Notes under the pieces: model-generated
What the model was told of the DNA's origin: nothing
What the model saw: the letters and a program-made list of their open reading frames with translations, nothing else
Databases searched by the model: none
Translations under genes and position numbers: made by a program
Assembly: GCA_041390025.1 (NCBI GenBank)
Contig: JAWKQR010000002.1
Span: 186,001 to 250,000, forward strand
Origin: JBFFMO01 sp041390025
Lineage (GTDB): Bacteria > Myxococcota_A > Bradymonadia > Bradymonadales > Bradymonadaceae
Direction of reading: 5' to 3'
Length of the DNA: 64,000 bases
Part shown: one piece after another, positions 7,122 through 16,660 of the stretch
How positions within the stretch are numbered: position 1 is the first letter of the stretch
Layout: every line of letters starts with the position of its first letter

Positions 7122-9371
7122 TCAAAGCGCCGGTGTCACGCGTCGCAAGCGCAGGGCGTTTGTGACGACAAACACGCTGCTGACGCCCATGGCCGCGGCA
7201 GCGAGCATCGGCGAGAGCAGCGTGTGCAACAGCGGGTAGAATGCGCCAGCGGCGAGCGGGATCAACGCCGCATTGTACGCAAACGCCCAGAACAAGTTCT
7301 GCCGGATGTTGCGAATCGCAGCGTTCGAGACCTTGATCGCGTTGGGGACGCCGCGCGGGTCGCCCGACATCAGCACGACATCTGCAGACGCAATGGCGAC
7401 GTCGGTTCCGGTCCCAATCGCGATGCCGACGTGGGCCTGAGCCAATGCGGGCGCGTCGTTTATGCCATCCCCCACAAACGCCACATGTTTTCCATTTCGT
7501 TGAAGCTCGGCGACCGCGTCTGACTTGCCCTCGGGCAGAACTTCGGCCTGCACAATGTCGATGCCTAACTGTGCGGCGATGGCTTGCGCCGTGGCTTTGC
7601 GGTCCCCGGTAATCATCGCGACCTGAATCCCCATGTGGTGCAGATGTTCGATCGTCTGTTTCGCCGTTGATTTTGGGGCATCGGCCACGCCAAAAACGGC
7701 CGCGGGTTGGTCGTCGATCGCGACAAAAATGGGGGTTTTTCCTGCCTCTGCCATCGCGTTTGCGGTGTTTGCCAGAGACTCGGTTGGCACGGAGCGTGCC
7801 AAAAAATGTCGCTCGGACCCGACAAGGATGTGTTTGCCGTCCACCATGGCCGAAATGCCGTGTCCGGCCGTGGACGCGAACTCGGTCGCGGGCTGCAAGG
7901 CATCCGAGGCTGCTTCGACAAACGCCCGGCCAATTGGGTGTTCGGAATGGGCCTCGACGGCGGCGACGAGGTCCAACACCGCGTCCACGTCAAATCCGTC
8001 GAGCGCCATCCGATCGGTCACGGTGGGGCGGCCCTCAGTCAACGTCCCCGTCTTGTCAAACGCGACGATATCGACCTCCGACAAGGTTTGAAGCGACTCA
8101 CCTTTGCGGAACAACACACCCATCTCGGCCGCTTTTCCGGTCGCGACCATGATGCTTGTCGGTGTGGCCAAGCCCATCGCGCAAGGGCAGGCGATGATCA
8201 AGACGGACACCGCCGCGACCAAGGCCATCGTCAGTGCCGGTGCGGGTGCCACGAGCATCCAGACCGCGAACGTCACGACGGCGATGACCAGAACAACCGG
8301 CACAAAGACCGCGACGACTTTGTCGGCCAGAGCCTGGATTTCGGGCTTGGACGCTTGGGCGTTTTCGACCAAACGAATGATCTGCGACAACACCGTGTCG
8401 GCCCCGACGCGTGATACGCGGAACGTAAATCCGCCGCTCTGATTGATGGTCCCGCCTACCACGTCATCGCCCACGGTCTTGTTCACAGGCACCGATTCCC
8501 CCGTGATCATCGACTCATCGACGTACGAAGACCCGTCAGTGACCACACCATCCACGGCAATTCGCTCGCCAGGTTTGACCCGCACCAAGTCGTTGGCGCG
8601 CAACGCATCTACGGCGACGACCTTGGGTTCGCCGTCCTCAAGGCGTGTCGCGGTGTCTGGGCGCAACTTCATCAGCTGATCGATCGCCGAAGACGTGCGG
8701 CCCTTGGCGCGGACCTCGAAGTTATTTCCTAGCAAGACCAACGTGATGATCGTGGCCGATGCCTCGTAGTACACATGGGTCGCTCCGGCAGGCAGGACCG
8801 AGGGAACAAACGTTGCCACGACCGAATAGCCATACGCTGCGCTTGTTCCGAGCATGACGAGGGTGTTCATGTCCGGCGACAGGTGTTTCGCGGCTGCAAA
8901 ACCTTGGCGGTAGAACTTTCGCCCGGGCCCAAACTGGACCAGCGTCGCGAGCACAAACTGCACAAACCACAGGGTTTGGTGGGACACGACGGCCATCAAC
9001 GCTTTGTGCAGCGGCGGCACCATCATCGGCACCATTTCGAGCATGAATAGCGGCAACGTCAGGCCTGCTGCGGTCAAGAGCCGTCGGCGTAACACCAAAC
9101 GTTCTTCCTCGCGCGCCTCGGCTTCGGCGTCATGGCGCTCCTGCTCGCCGCCTTGGATGTCGAGCACGTCGTAACCCGCATCGCGCACAGCTTCCGCGAG
9201 TGTCTCGAGCTGGGTTTCATCGCCGTCAAACTCGATGACAGCGCGTTCGGTCGCAAGGTTAACGTTGACGCGTTTGACGCCAGGCTCAGCGGCCAGTGCG
9301 CGCTCGACACGTGAGCTGCATGCGGCGCATGTCATACCCCCGACGGATAATGTGGTCTCTTGCGTTTTCAT
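7122..9371 (-). CDS. copA: Copper-translocating P1B-type ATPase
   Basis: This inner-membrane pump exports Cu(I) using ATP. The 749-residue protein has one N-terminal HMA metal-binding domain ('GGMTCAACSSRVERAL') and eight predicted membrane segments. The actuator domain carries 'DESMITGESVPV', transmembrane helix 6 carries the copper-binding 'CPC' in 'IACPCAMGLATPT', the phosphorylation site is 'DKTGTLTEG', the nucleotide-binding region has 'SEHPIG', and the hinge is 'GDGINDAPAL'. Length and motifs match CopA. ATG 9371 directly precedes the HMA domain. Three TCTGAAACA direct repeats lie just upstream and may be regulatory. No CopZ or CueR gene is visible next to it. Confidence 0.95.
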   Translation of the reverse strand: MKTQETTLSVGGMTCAACSSRVERALAAEPGVKRVNVNLATERAVIEFDGDETQLETLAEAVRDAGYDVLDIQGGEQERHDAEAEAREEERLVLRRRLLTAAGLTLPLFMLEMVPMMVPPLHKALMAVVSHQTLWFVQFVLATLVQFGPGRKFYRQGFAAAKHLSPDMNTLVMLGTSAAYGYSVVATFVPSVLPAGATHVYYEASATIITLVLLGNNFEVRAKGRTSSAIDQLMKLRPDTATRLEDGEPKVVAVDALRANDLVRVKPGERIAVDGVVTDGSSYVDESMITGESVPVNKTVGDDVVGGTINQSGGFTFRVSRVGADTVLSQIIRLVENAQASKPEIQALADKVVAVFVPVVLVIAVVTFAVWMLVAPAPALTMALVAAVSVLIIACPCAMGLATPTSIMVATGKAAEMGVLFRKGESLQTLSEVDIVAFDKTGTLTEGRPTVTDRMALDGFDVDAVLDLVAAVEAHSEHPIGRAFVEAASDALQPATEFASTAGHGISAMVDGKHILVGSERHFLARSVPTESLANTANAMAEAGKTPIFVAIDDQPAAVFGVADAPKSTAKQTIEHLHHMGIQVAMITGDRKATAQAIAAQLGIDIVQAEVLPEGKSDAVAELQRNGKHVAFVGDGINDAPALAQAHVGIAIGTGTDVAIASADVVLMSGDPRGVPNAIKVSNAAIRNIRQNLFWAFAYNAALIPLAAGAFYPLLHTLLSPMLAAAAMGVSSVFVVTNALRLRRVTPAL

Positions 9372-9386
9372 TAGATTCTGAGCGGG

Positions 9387-9417
9387 TCTGAAACAATCTG
9401 AAACATCATCTGAAACA
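9387..9417. repeat. Three direct TCTGAAACA repeats upstream of copA
   Basis: Perfect 9-mers occur at 9387-9395, 9397-9405 and 9409-9417, starting 16 bp upstream of the copA start codon and about 60 bp before the divergent lipoprotein gene. Start-to-start spacing is 10 and 12 bp, close to one helical turn. This fits cooperative binding of a regulator, but no known copper box is recognised. Confidence 0.5.
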
Positions 9418-9476
9418 CTGGAGAAACGTTTTTGACGGGTCTAATCATGTTCATGTCACACAGGTTGGAGATCGTC

Positions 9477-10769
9477 ATGAAGAACGTCGCAAATTTCATA
9501 CTCGCAGTGTCACTGGTCCTCGTCGGATGTGGCGAAGACATCTCTAAGACGTCCAAAAAGGCATCAGGTTCCGAACCGATTCCTTCGAAAGGCGATACGC
9601 CCAACAACACCAACGTTGTGGTTAACACATCGACGTCCATGTGTGGCAACGATCGTCTCGACTTTGGTGAAGCCTGTGACGGCACCGTCGCGCAAACCTG
9701 CGCAGAGTTGGGATTTGATGACGGCCAGGCATCCTGCAACGACAACTGCACCGTAAATACCGACGCGTGTGTTCGCTATTCCTGTGGCGACGGCGAGCTG
9801 CAAGGCGACGAGGCATGTGACGACGGCGCGCTCAACGGACAAGCGGGTTACTGCAACACCAACTGTTCAGGCCAATACGCCTTCTGTGGTGACGGCATCG
9901 TGTCTGCCAACGAAAGCTGTGACGGCGAGTTCACGACGACCTGCCAAGACCTTGGGTTCGACCGAGGCACCTTGGAGTGTGGCGAATGTGCATTCGATAC
10001 ATCAGGATGTTCGACATGTGGCGACGGCATCGTCGGTCAAGACGAGCTTTGCGACGACGGCGCCCTGAACGGCACGTACGGCCATTGCAACGCGACCTGC
10101 GATGCCCAAGGCGCATTTTGCGGCGACGGCGTTCTGCAGGCTTCTGAGCAGTGCGACGGCGGTGTCCCAGCGGGCACGTCCTGCGAGTCCTTGGGCCTTG
10201 GCCGCGGAACCATCACCTGCTCGGCCGGCTGCACGTTGATGACGTCATGCACGATGGCACCGATGCAAGGCGAGTTGGTCTTCACCGAAATCATGGCGGA
10301 CCCAAGCGTCAGCTCCGACAACGACGGCGAATGGTTCGAGATGCGCAACGTGACATCGCGTGTCATCGACCTCAGCGGTTGCATGATCGAGAGCAGCACA
10401 TCCACAGGCATGGAATCATTCACGATTTCGTCGCTCGTCGCTCAACCTGGTCAGTACCTGACCTTCGCGCGAAGCGTAAACGCGCCCTTCACGGCGTCGT
10501 ACACCTACAATGCGGGCATCAACCTGAACAACACGACCGATTCGTTGGCACTGTACTGCAACAGCGGCGCGTCAAACGTGCTCGTCGACCACGTCGCCTA
10601 CGACAACGGAGCCACGTTCCCTGACCCAACCGGCGCGAGCTTGTCGCTCAATCCGGTGCGCGTGACCGCAGCCCAGAATGACCTCGGCAGCAACTGGTGT
10701 GCGGCATCGAGCGTGTTTGGTGTGGGCGACCTGGGCACCCCCGGTGCCCCGAACGACAGCTGTTTCTGA
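9477..10769 (+). CDS. Cys-rich lipoprotein with C-terminal lamin-tail domain
   Basis: This exported 430-residue protein starts with a lipoprotein signal (MKNVANFILAVSLVLVGC) and a Ser/Lys/Thr linker. Residues about 55-260 hold tandem Cys-rich units of the 'CGDGxxxxxExCDDG' type (for example 'CGDGELQGDEACDDG' and 'CGDGIVSANESCDG'), the disulfide-rich repeat common in myxobacterial surface proteins. The last 170 residues, from 'GELVFTEIMADP', form a lamin-tail domain ('GEWFEMRN', 'IDLSGCMIES', 'DHVAYDNG'). GGAG precedes ATG 9477; upstream in-frame starts lack a signal peptide. It is probably displayed on the cell surface for adhesion or binding, by inference. It diverges from copA. Confidence 0.85.
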   Translation: MKNVANFILAVSLVLVGCGEDISKTSKKASGSEPIPSKGDTPNNTNVVVNTSTSMCGNDRLDFGEACDGTVAQTCAELGFDDGQASCNDNCTVNTDACVRYSCGDGELQGDEACDDGALNGQAGYCNTNCSGQYAFCGDGIVSANESCDGEFTTTCQDLGFDRGTLECGECAFDTSGCSTCGDGIVGQDELCDDGALNGTYGHCNATCDAQGAFCGDGVLQASEQCDGGVPAGTSCESLGLGRGTITCSAGCTLMTSCTMAPMQGELVFTEIMADPSVSSDNDGEWFEMRNVTSRVIDLSGCMIESSTSTGMESFTISSLVAQPGQYLTFARSVNAPFTASYTYNAGINLNNTTDSLALYCNSGASNVLVDHVAYDNGATFPDPTGASLSLNPVRVTAAQNDLGSNWCAASSVFGVGDLGTPGAPNDSCF

Positions 10770-10777
10770 AATGCGGC

Positions 10778-11881
10778 TTAGGCCCACGTTCGCTTGTAAA
10801 AGTCGTAGGTATGCAGGGGCTTTGCCCCAACCAAGGACAAGCCAGCCGCTGTGATTTCATCCTGTGCCGGCGTCCACGTCAAAACCCCTGTGCCCATGCC
10901 GTGCAGATGCATCGCGTGGACGAGTTTGACGTACATGTGCAACGACAACCCACCAAGCTTTGACCCACGAAACTCGGGCAGGACCCCAAACAGCGCGAGC
11001 CGCAGCGATTCCGGCTTGTGAATGCGCTCCGCGAGCAGACGGCGGACCGTTGGACCAAGCGACCCGAACGGCAACTCACCGAGCAATGTGCGCTCCGCCA
11101 TCGTCACAGCAAAAGCAACCGGTTGTGCATTGTGTAGCGCAATCAACGTTGTTCGCGGATCCAAACGCGCCGGATAGCCAATGCAAGCGCCTAAGTCGCG
11201 TGCCGACGTCGGCACGAACCCATAGGTGCCCTCATAGCTGCGGTTGTAGAGCTCGGTGATCATCTCCAAAAACTTTGAGTCCGCGGTTCCGTCCGTCGGA
11301 GCCGTCCGCAGCCACTGCGCCATCGTGACGACCTCGAGCCCCGGGTTTTGTTGCACGGCGTTCGAGATCAGCCGTACCTGCTTGGGTACACGTTCGCCGA
11401 ATTCCCAAGTTTGGTACGAGCGCGCAGGTTCCCACCCCACCTCGACAAGGCGATCCGCGAGCCACTCCGGCGAGGCAGGCATCTGCTCGGCGTTGGGCGC
11501 CGGGCTCGACAGCACCCCGCCCAAAAACAGGGCGCTGGGGTCAACGGGGCCAATCGCGGTCGTGACGCCCCGGGCTTTCAGCCAGTCTTCGGCGGCGCTC
11601 AACAGCGCCGTCATCGTCACGCCATCGTCTTGGCAGTCAAGCAGGCCAAACGCGCCTTTGCGTCGGTCCGGATGGGTGTGGACGGTGATGCGTCCCGAGA
11701 CTTGGCCGTTGGATTCGGCCAGATAGTGCGCGACTTGGCCCTGAGCACTGTAATCCGACCGCCGCAACAGGTGCCGAACGTCCCGATACCGCCTAGATGG
11801 GTCGGCTTTGTAGATGAGCTCGGGCACACGCAGAAAAAGACGTGTATCCGCTTTTGATAATACGGGTCGTACCGTGATCAA
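10778..11881 (-). CDS. GNAT-fold N-acyltransferase-like protein
   Basis: This 367-residue soluble protein has the opening typical of a broad GNAT-like family ('VRPVLSKADTRLFLRVPELIYKAD' pattern). It has 'GPVDPSALFLGGVL' in the middle and a C-terminal half of mixed alpha/beta content ('LFGVLPEFRGSKLGGL' resembles an acetyl-CoA pyrophosphate-binding loop). No substrate can be assigned. The start is TTG 11881 with AGGGC upstream; no ATG occurs near the N-terminus. It is the last gene of a tight minus-strand run, 20 bp after sixA, so co-expression with the CLC channel and SixA is likely. Confidence 0.6.
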   Translation of the reverse strand: MITVRPVLSKADTRLFLRVPELIYKADPSRRYRDVRHLLRRSDYSAQGQVAHYLAESNGQVSGRITVHTHPDRRKGAFGLLDCQDDGVTMTALLSAAEDWLKARGVTTAIGPVDPSALFLGGVLSSPAPNAEQMPASPEWLADRLVEVGWEPARSYQTWEFGERVPKQVRLISNAVQQNPGLEVVTMAQWLRTAPTDGTADSKFLEMITELYNRSYEGTYGFVPTSARDLGACIGYPARLDPRTTLIALHNAQPVAFAVTMAERTLLGELPFGSLGPTVRRLLAERIHKPESLRLALFGVLPEFRGSKLGGLSLHMYVKLVHAMHLHGMGTGVLTWTPAQDEITAAGLSLVGAKPLHTYDFYKRTWA

Positions 11882-11901
11882 ACGCCCTGCCTAGGAATGG
11901 G

Positions 11902-12378
11902 TTACGCCAGCTCGCGCGGACGGATGACGTCCACAAGCGTCCAGCCGCTCTCGTGCCACTTTGCCGCATTCGACTCCAGCAACGCAACGTTACACGTCGT
12001 CAGTGTCTCGAACTCGCCGCTCAAATGGCTCAGGATCGCTTCAAGGCCGGGATTGTGGGCCACAACGGCCAACGTCTGTATCTGGGTGCTGACCGGTCGC
12101 ACGACGTCTTGAAACTCCGAAACGCCTGCATGGTAGAGGCGCGAATGCGTCGTCGTCGCGGGGTGGTCGAGCTCGGGCGCCATCAATGCCCACGTCTCGA
12201 TCGCGCGCAACGCGTCCGAGCACAACACACGGTCAGGTGTCCAACCGATGTCCGCGAGATGTCGCGCGACACGCGGGGCATCCTTGCGGCCGCGCTTGTT
12301 CAGAGGCCGCTCGTGGTCGGTCGGCGCGTCGGTTTTCCAGGAGGATTTAGCGTGACGAATCAGAATCAATCTTGGCAT
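11902..12378 (-). CDS. sixA: SixA-type phosphohistidine phosphatase
   Basis: This histidine-phosphatase superfamily protein is of SixA length (158 residues). It has the catalytic 'LILIRHAKSSW' at the N-terminus, 'RPLNKRGRKDAPRVARHL', 'SDALRAIETW' and the second histidine in 'AVVAHNPGLEAIL'. SixA proteins remove phosphate from histidine on HPt or phosphotransferase proteins. Its start overlaps the end of the small hypothetical gene by 13 bp, implying translational coupling. The physiological target is not evident. Confidence 0.9.
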   Translation of the reverse strand: MPRLILIRHAKSSWKTDAPTDHERPLNKRGRKDAPRVARHLADIGWTPDRVLCSDALRAIETWALMAPELDHPATTTHSRLYHAGVSEFQDVVRPVSTQIQTLAVVAHNPGLEAILSHLSGEFETLTTCNVALLESNAAKWHESGWTLVDVIRPRELA

Positions 12379-12650
12379 GCGCGTCGACGACTTTCGGCAA
12401 TCTGCAGCAGTCGCTCCAAAATAAGGTCGGCGAGCTTTTCGGGAACGTCAAACGCGCTCTCCGCCGAGGCGAACGCTTCGTTGACACGATGCTCCGGGAT
12501 ATCGAGGCGATACAGATAGTGCGGCAGACGGTCGAGTTGGTGGTCCAGAACCCACGTCAATCGGTCAACCAAGATTTGGCGCACGTCCTTTTCGGCATTG
12601 GGCTCAAACAAAAACGTCGATCCCACCAGCGCGCGTACGTCATCGCTCAT
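12366..12650 (-). CDS. Conserved small acidic hypothetical protein
   Basis: This 94-residue, mostly helical protein (MSDDVRALVGSTFLFEP start) has no signal peptide, membrane segment or motif I recognise. Reality is supported by its position. Its ATG overlaps the stop codon of the CLC gene (ATGA) and its 3' end overlaps sixA by 13 bp, so it sits inside a translationally coupled trio. It could be an accessory or regulator of either neighbour. Function unknown. Confidence 0.7.
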   Translation of the reverse strand: MSDDVRALVGSTFLFEPNAEKDVRQILVDRLTWVLDHQLDRLPHYLYRLDIPEHRVNEAFASAESAFDVPEKLADLILERLLQIAESRRRACQD

Positions 12651-14497
12651 GCGCCCCTCTTGCGTTTCTTTTTGTCCGCCTTGGCCTGCCGCTTGTTCGC
12701 CAATCGTTCGTGCTCGTGGCTGAGCTCGTCGGTGAAACGCTTGAGGTCGGCGTCTTTGCCCAGCACGACGATCACGTCGCCGCGTTGAAGCTGCGCCTCG
12801 GGGTTGGGATTCACGGCCACGTCTGATGCAAAGTCGTCGTCGCTTTGACGGTCCACCAGACCAAGCACGGTCAGACCGAATTGTCGTCGCACGTCGAGCT
12901 CGACGATCGATTTGCCGTGCCAGACGTCGGGAATCACGATGCGATGGATGGACACGCCCGGGAACACACGGCGCACATCAAACGACTCTTGTTGGGTGCG
13001 GTAGATGTTGTTGTGGTGGGTCAAAATGGCGGTGGCGACCAACGCGAACAATGCCGGAACCACGTAGCTCGCGCCAAAGAGTTCGATCACGATCAAGATC
13101 GCGGCCAGGGGCACATTCACGATGGACACCAAGCTCGCCGTCACGGCGGGTGCCACCAGCACGAGTGGGCTCTCGATGCCAAAAACATGCGACCAGGCCA
13201 CGGCGATGGTCGTGCCAAAAAAGATGGTCGGGAACAACAGGCCGGCCGACCCGCCCGACGTGATCGTCATCAGGGTGGCGATCAGTTTTGCAAACAGCGC
13301 AACAACGGCCAGTCCAAGCGTCAGCTTCCCGAGCACCGCGAGCTCCAGCACAGACTCGCCCGGCCCGAGCACGAGCTCGATGACGCCGGCAGGACCATGC
13401 GGGAGGTGTTCGGTGGAAATCCCAGTAAACTGAAGCACGTAGTAGGTCGCGATCACGACCGCGCCCACGCCGAACGCGCCGGCGAGGTGGCGATGTAGCG
13501 ATGATGGAAACTTATCGATGAAAAATTGGTCGAGCGCCGAGCGCGCGTTTCGGAAGTAGATGCCGACGATTGCGATGTTCAGGCACACGACAAAAAGCGC
13601 CATGTAGTACTTCGTCGAATAGACGGCGGGCACCGTGACCGGCGTTTCGCTGAATAGCGCGTGTTCACTGCCGGCAACGTGGGTCAGGAAAAACGCGATC
13701 AACGATGACATCAGCGCGTAGATCAGTCGATTGACGATGGGTTGACGGCGATACATGACCTCGATCGCGAAGAATGCCGCCGCGAATGGGGTGCCCAACA
13801 ATGTCGACGCGGCCGCGGCGATGCCGCACAACTGAGCCGTTTGTAGGTCTTCGTGTTCGGTGGCCTGCCACCACGAGGCCAGTCGGTCAAAAATGGGGAT
13901 TTCATGCCCTGGTCGTCGACGCCGACGTGGTTTGAAAATCCCTGCTGCGATGCTTTCGCCAATCAGCGTGACGCTCGCCTCAAGTCCACCGCTGCCGCCT
14001 GTGCTCAGGGTCGCCAGCGTCGCGCCGATCTTGCGAAACGCCAGCGAGAACGTGGGAAGTCGCCATCGAGCCTCGACGCCAACGCCGACTTTCTCGAGCC
14101 GCGGCTCGGACGAAAAAGACAGGGTGATGGCACGTTCTAGACCGTCGCCCTCGACCGCGTTGAGTTGATGGATGTGGCCATCGGCGTCCTCGTACGGCAA
14201 GAACGTCGGGCGGTAGGAAGCGATAATGTTGACGACGATTGCGCCAAGCGCGAGCGGAATCAGGATGAAGAAGATGTACGGGATATGCTCGAACATGCTC
14301 ACAAGGCCGCCGAAGCCATGATGAACGGCAACCTTGAGTGGGTAGACCATCGCCCAGACCACCACCCCCACAACCACCGCTTGGAACACCAACCGTTGTT
14401 CATGTGGGTCAAAGTGACTGACCCCTGCCAGACTGCGCTCGAGCGCGTGGCCTAGCAGCTTTCTGATGGTTCGGACGAATCCTGAAAAACGTTGCAT
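12647..14497 (-). CDS. CLC-family chloride channel/antiporter with C-terminal TrkA-C domain
   Basis: This 616-residue membrane protein has about ten or more membrane segments. CLC signatures are 'GGSGGLEASVTLIG' (the position of the gating Glu of GREGP), 'LLGTPFAAAFFAIEVMYRR' and 'SGGSAGLLFPTIFFG'. The last 130 residues ('VSIHRIVIPDVWHGKSIVEL' to 'GDVIVVLGKDADLKRF') form a TrkA-C/RCK-like regulatory domain that commonly binds nucleotides or ions. It starts one base after the SDR stop and overlaps the next gene by 4 bp. It probably moves Cl-/H+ across the inner membrane. Confidence 0.9.
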   Translation of the reverse strand: MQRFSGFVRTIRKLLGHALERSLAGVSHFDPHEQRLVFQAVVVGVVVWAMVYPLKVAVHHGFGGLVSMFEHIPYIFFILIPLALGAIVVNIIASYRPTFLPYEDADGHIHQLNAVEGDGLERAITLSFSSEPRLEKVGVGVEARWRLPTFSLAFRKIGATLATLSTGGSGGLEASVTLIGESIAAGIFKPRRRRRPGHEIPIFDRLASWWQATEHEDLQTAQLCGIAAAASTLLGTPFAAAFFAIEVMYRRQPIVNRLIYALMSSLIAFFLTHVAGSEHALFSETPVTVPAVYSTKYYMALFVVCLNIAIVGIYFRNARSALDQFFIDKFPSSLHRHLAGAFGVGAVVIATYYVLQFTGISTEHLPHGPAGVIELVLGPGESVLELAVLGKLTLGLAVVALFAKLIATLMTITSGGSAGLLFPTIFFGTTIAVAWSHVFGIESPLVLVAPAVTASLVSIVNVPLAAILIVIELFGASYVVPALFALVATAILTHHNNIYRTQQESFDVRRVFPGVSIHRIVIPDVWHGKSIVELDVRRQFGLTVLGLVDRQSDDDFASDVAVNPNPEAQLQRGDVIVVLGKDADLKRFTDELSHEHERLANKRQAKADKKKRKRGA

Positions 14498-14498
14498 A

Positions 14499-15469
14499 TC
14501 AGATGAGTTTTTCTTCCTTTAGCCAAGCCAGCGTCGACGCCAAAGTCTCGCGCGCGGGGCGGAAATCAACGCCTAGCTCATGTTTGGCCTTGGTGTTGTC
14601 AAAAAGCCAATAAAGCGTTGCGTAAGGGATCACCAATGGGTTGTACGGAAGTGGTGCGCGGACAGCGACCGCGGCAGCCGTCAAGGCCTTGAGTGCGCCG
14701 GTTGGCATCGTGATGACAGGGGCTTTCTTGCCCAAAACATCCAGCGTCAACCGCGCGAGCTCCTCGATGGTCAGGTTGTCGCCGCCAAGCACATAGCGCT
14801 CGCCGGTTTTGCCCTTTTCGAGCGCACGCACGATGCCGTTTGCGACGTCGTCGACGTGGGTCACCGCGGTTCCGCCCTTGGACACAAGCACTGGCCAGCT
14901 CTTGGCAAAGTCGATCAACGTGCCGCACGTCACGTTGCCGGTATCGTTGGGGCCGTAGACCTCGGCCGGGTTGACGGTGACGATGTCGAGGTCGTGTTTC
15001 TCGACGTACTCGTCGCAGATGAGCTCCGCCTTGTGTTTGCTCATGGCGTAGACCATCTTCGGGTCGTTCAACGAAAACGTTGCGGTCTCGTCCTGCACGA
15101 TGGGCGATGTGGTGCCGTTGATGGCGATCGCGCTTGAGCAGTAGACGACACGGGGCTTTCCAGCCGCGAGAGCGGCATCGAGGACGTGGCGAGTGCCACC
15201 CTCGACGATGTCGGCCATGTGCGGTGAGTCGATGTCATTCCAGGAGGAGGGACTCGCGAGGTGAATCACCGCGTCGCAGCCTTCGATCCCAGCCGCCATC
15301 GACTCGGCGCTGCGGACATCCCCAACAAAACGTTCCCAGTTCAACCCGTCAATCCGGTCGGTTTGGACGTTTCGCGCACGAGGCAACGCACGGCGTGGCC
15401 TTCGTCGAGCAATTGTTTGACGACACTTGAGCCGATAAACCCATTGCCGCCGGTGACAAAAACTTTCAT
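14499..15469 (-). CDS. NAD-dependent epimerase/dehydratase (extended SDR), frameshifted near N-terminus
   Basis: This is an atypical or extended SDR. From ATG 15469 the Rossmann start is textbook (MKVFVTGGNGFIGSSVVKQL). That frame ends in TGA shortly after 'CLVRETSK'. The rest ('RIDGLNWERFVGDVRSAES' onward) continues in another frame to 14499, with catalytic 'VYAMSKHKAEL' (YxxxK) and 'VNPAEVYGPND'. One missing base in the AAA/CC tract at about 15362-15366 restores a normal protein of about 323 residues. It is either a one-base assembly error or a recent inactivation. It follows plsC and precedes clc on the same strand. The substrate is probably a nucleotide sugar or a steroid/flavonol-like ketone and cannot be defined. 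Confidence 0.78.
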
Positions 15470-15559
15470 GAACGAACCTAGGTGGTGTGCTTTGACCGGC
15501 TCTGCGCAAGGCCGGGCGGCCGTTTCCTGCGTGTCAACGCGGGAGAGCCGAGCGGGAAC

Positions 15560-16564
15560 CTAGACAAATCGGTCGGAACCTTCAACAGCGCTCGAGCCGC
15601 CGGTCAGGTATCGAGGGTCGAGCAATTCGCTAATGCGCTCCATGACGAGGTCTGTCAACGCCCGAAATGTGTCGTCGAACTTGTGAGCCTCATCCGTAAA
15701 CGGGCGATAGGTTTCCTCAATTTGGAACGGTTTTAGGTCACCATCGGGCGTCATGGGATGACCGACCCGATAGATGATCTCGCCGCCCTTGGAAAACGGG
15801 TTGTTCCCCGGGTAACACAAATCACAACCGTTGCTGCCGATGGGCACAATCGTCGATTTGGTTCGAAGCGCCATCTGCGCCAGCCCTGGTTTTCCTTGCC
15901 CTAGATGCGTCGAGCGCGTCCCCTCAGGGAACACAACAATGCGCAGGCCTTTGTCGAAGGCTTGGAAGTTCAGCGCGATAAACGCGTCCATCATCTGCCG
16001 AAAGAGCTCACGATGTCGCTCGATCAGGCTGTGTTTGAAGGGATGGAAATCCATGCCAAGGATGTCGCGTGGTGTTTTCAGCAGATGCAGCGCGTCGCGC
16101 CGCAGGCCTTGTTCGGTGGCAACCTCCAAGAACTTTTCATCCGACCACGCGTGCTCAGTGGCGTCCTTAAACACGGTGTACATCGCGCTTTCGGGCTTTC
16201 GATTCAGCGTCTGCGCCAAATCCGAGGTCAACAGATACCCACGGGACGGCGTGGGAATGTTGTTGGTCGCGATAAGAAACGAGCGTGTTTTTGGGTCGTT
16301 GTAATACTTCCCCTTGACCCATGTCGCCGTGAATTCATCGCGGAGCTTCCACAGGTTGACTTGCAGAGGCCACGAGTTGAAGCGGTCGGTGTGGTTCATC
16401 GCGATGAAGACTGGACGATCGGGGATGCGCTCGAAATTCTCGATCCGCACCCGCGTGCGTGTCTGGGGCAATCGGTAATTGGTCCGCAGGATCCACCCCG
16501 TCACCATCTGGCCAGGTGGGCGTGCGGTCAATTCGATGCTCTTCATCATGTCGAGCGTCAGCAT
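15560..16564 (-). CDS. PlsC-like 1-acyl-glycerol-3-phosphate acyltransferase
   Basis: This 334-residue LPLAT-family enzyme transfers an acyl chain to lysophosphatidate or a related acceptor. The catalytic NHx4D-type block is 'FIAMNHTDRFNSW', followed by the acceptor-binding 'VVFPEGTRST' and 'TIVPIGSNGCD'. It is longer than minimal PlsC, with an insertion around residues 90-190. There is no obvious signal peptide; membrane association is expected. ATG 16564 begins immediately before the domain. It heads the minus-strand run with the SDR 90 bp downstream. A role in phospholipid or lipid remodelling is likely. Confidence 0.83.
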   Translation of the reverse strand: MLTLDMMKSIELTARPPGQMVTGWILRTNYRLPQTRTRVRIENFERIPDRPVFIAMNHTDRFNSWPLQVNLWKLRDEFTATWVKGKYYNDPKTRSFLIATNNIPTPSRGYLLTSDLAQTLNRKPESAMYTVFKDATEHAWSDEKFLEVATEQGLRRDALHLLKTPRDILGMDFHPFKHSLIERHRELFRQMMDAFIALNFQAFDKGLRIVVFPEGTRSTHLGQGKPGLAQMALRTKSTIVPIGSNGCDLCYPGNNPFSKGGEIIYRVGHPMTPDGDLKPFQIEETYRPFTDEAHKFDDTFRALTDLVMERISELLDPRYLTGGSSAVEGSDRFV

Positions 16565-16660
16565 ACGTTTCTCTTCGAGTCGACGCTGGCGAATTCCACC
16601 GACTCAGCCCCAGAGTGTGCTACAGCGCTGCGTGCGGGGCAAGGAAAGGCGCCAAACCGC

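Noticed and set aside
9387..9417. TCTGAAACA triplet considered as a CRISPR remnant or replication iterons
   Set aside because: Three copies only, with 1-3 bp between them, no cas or rep genes; a promoter-region operator is more natural.
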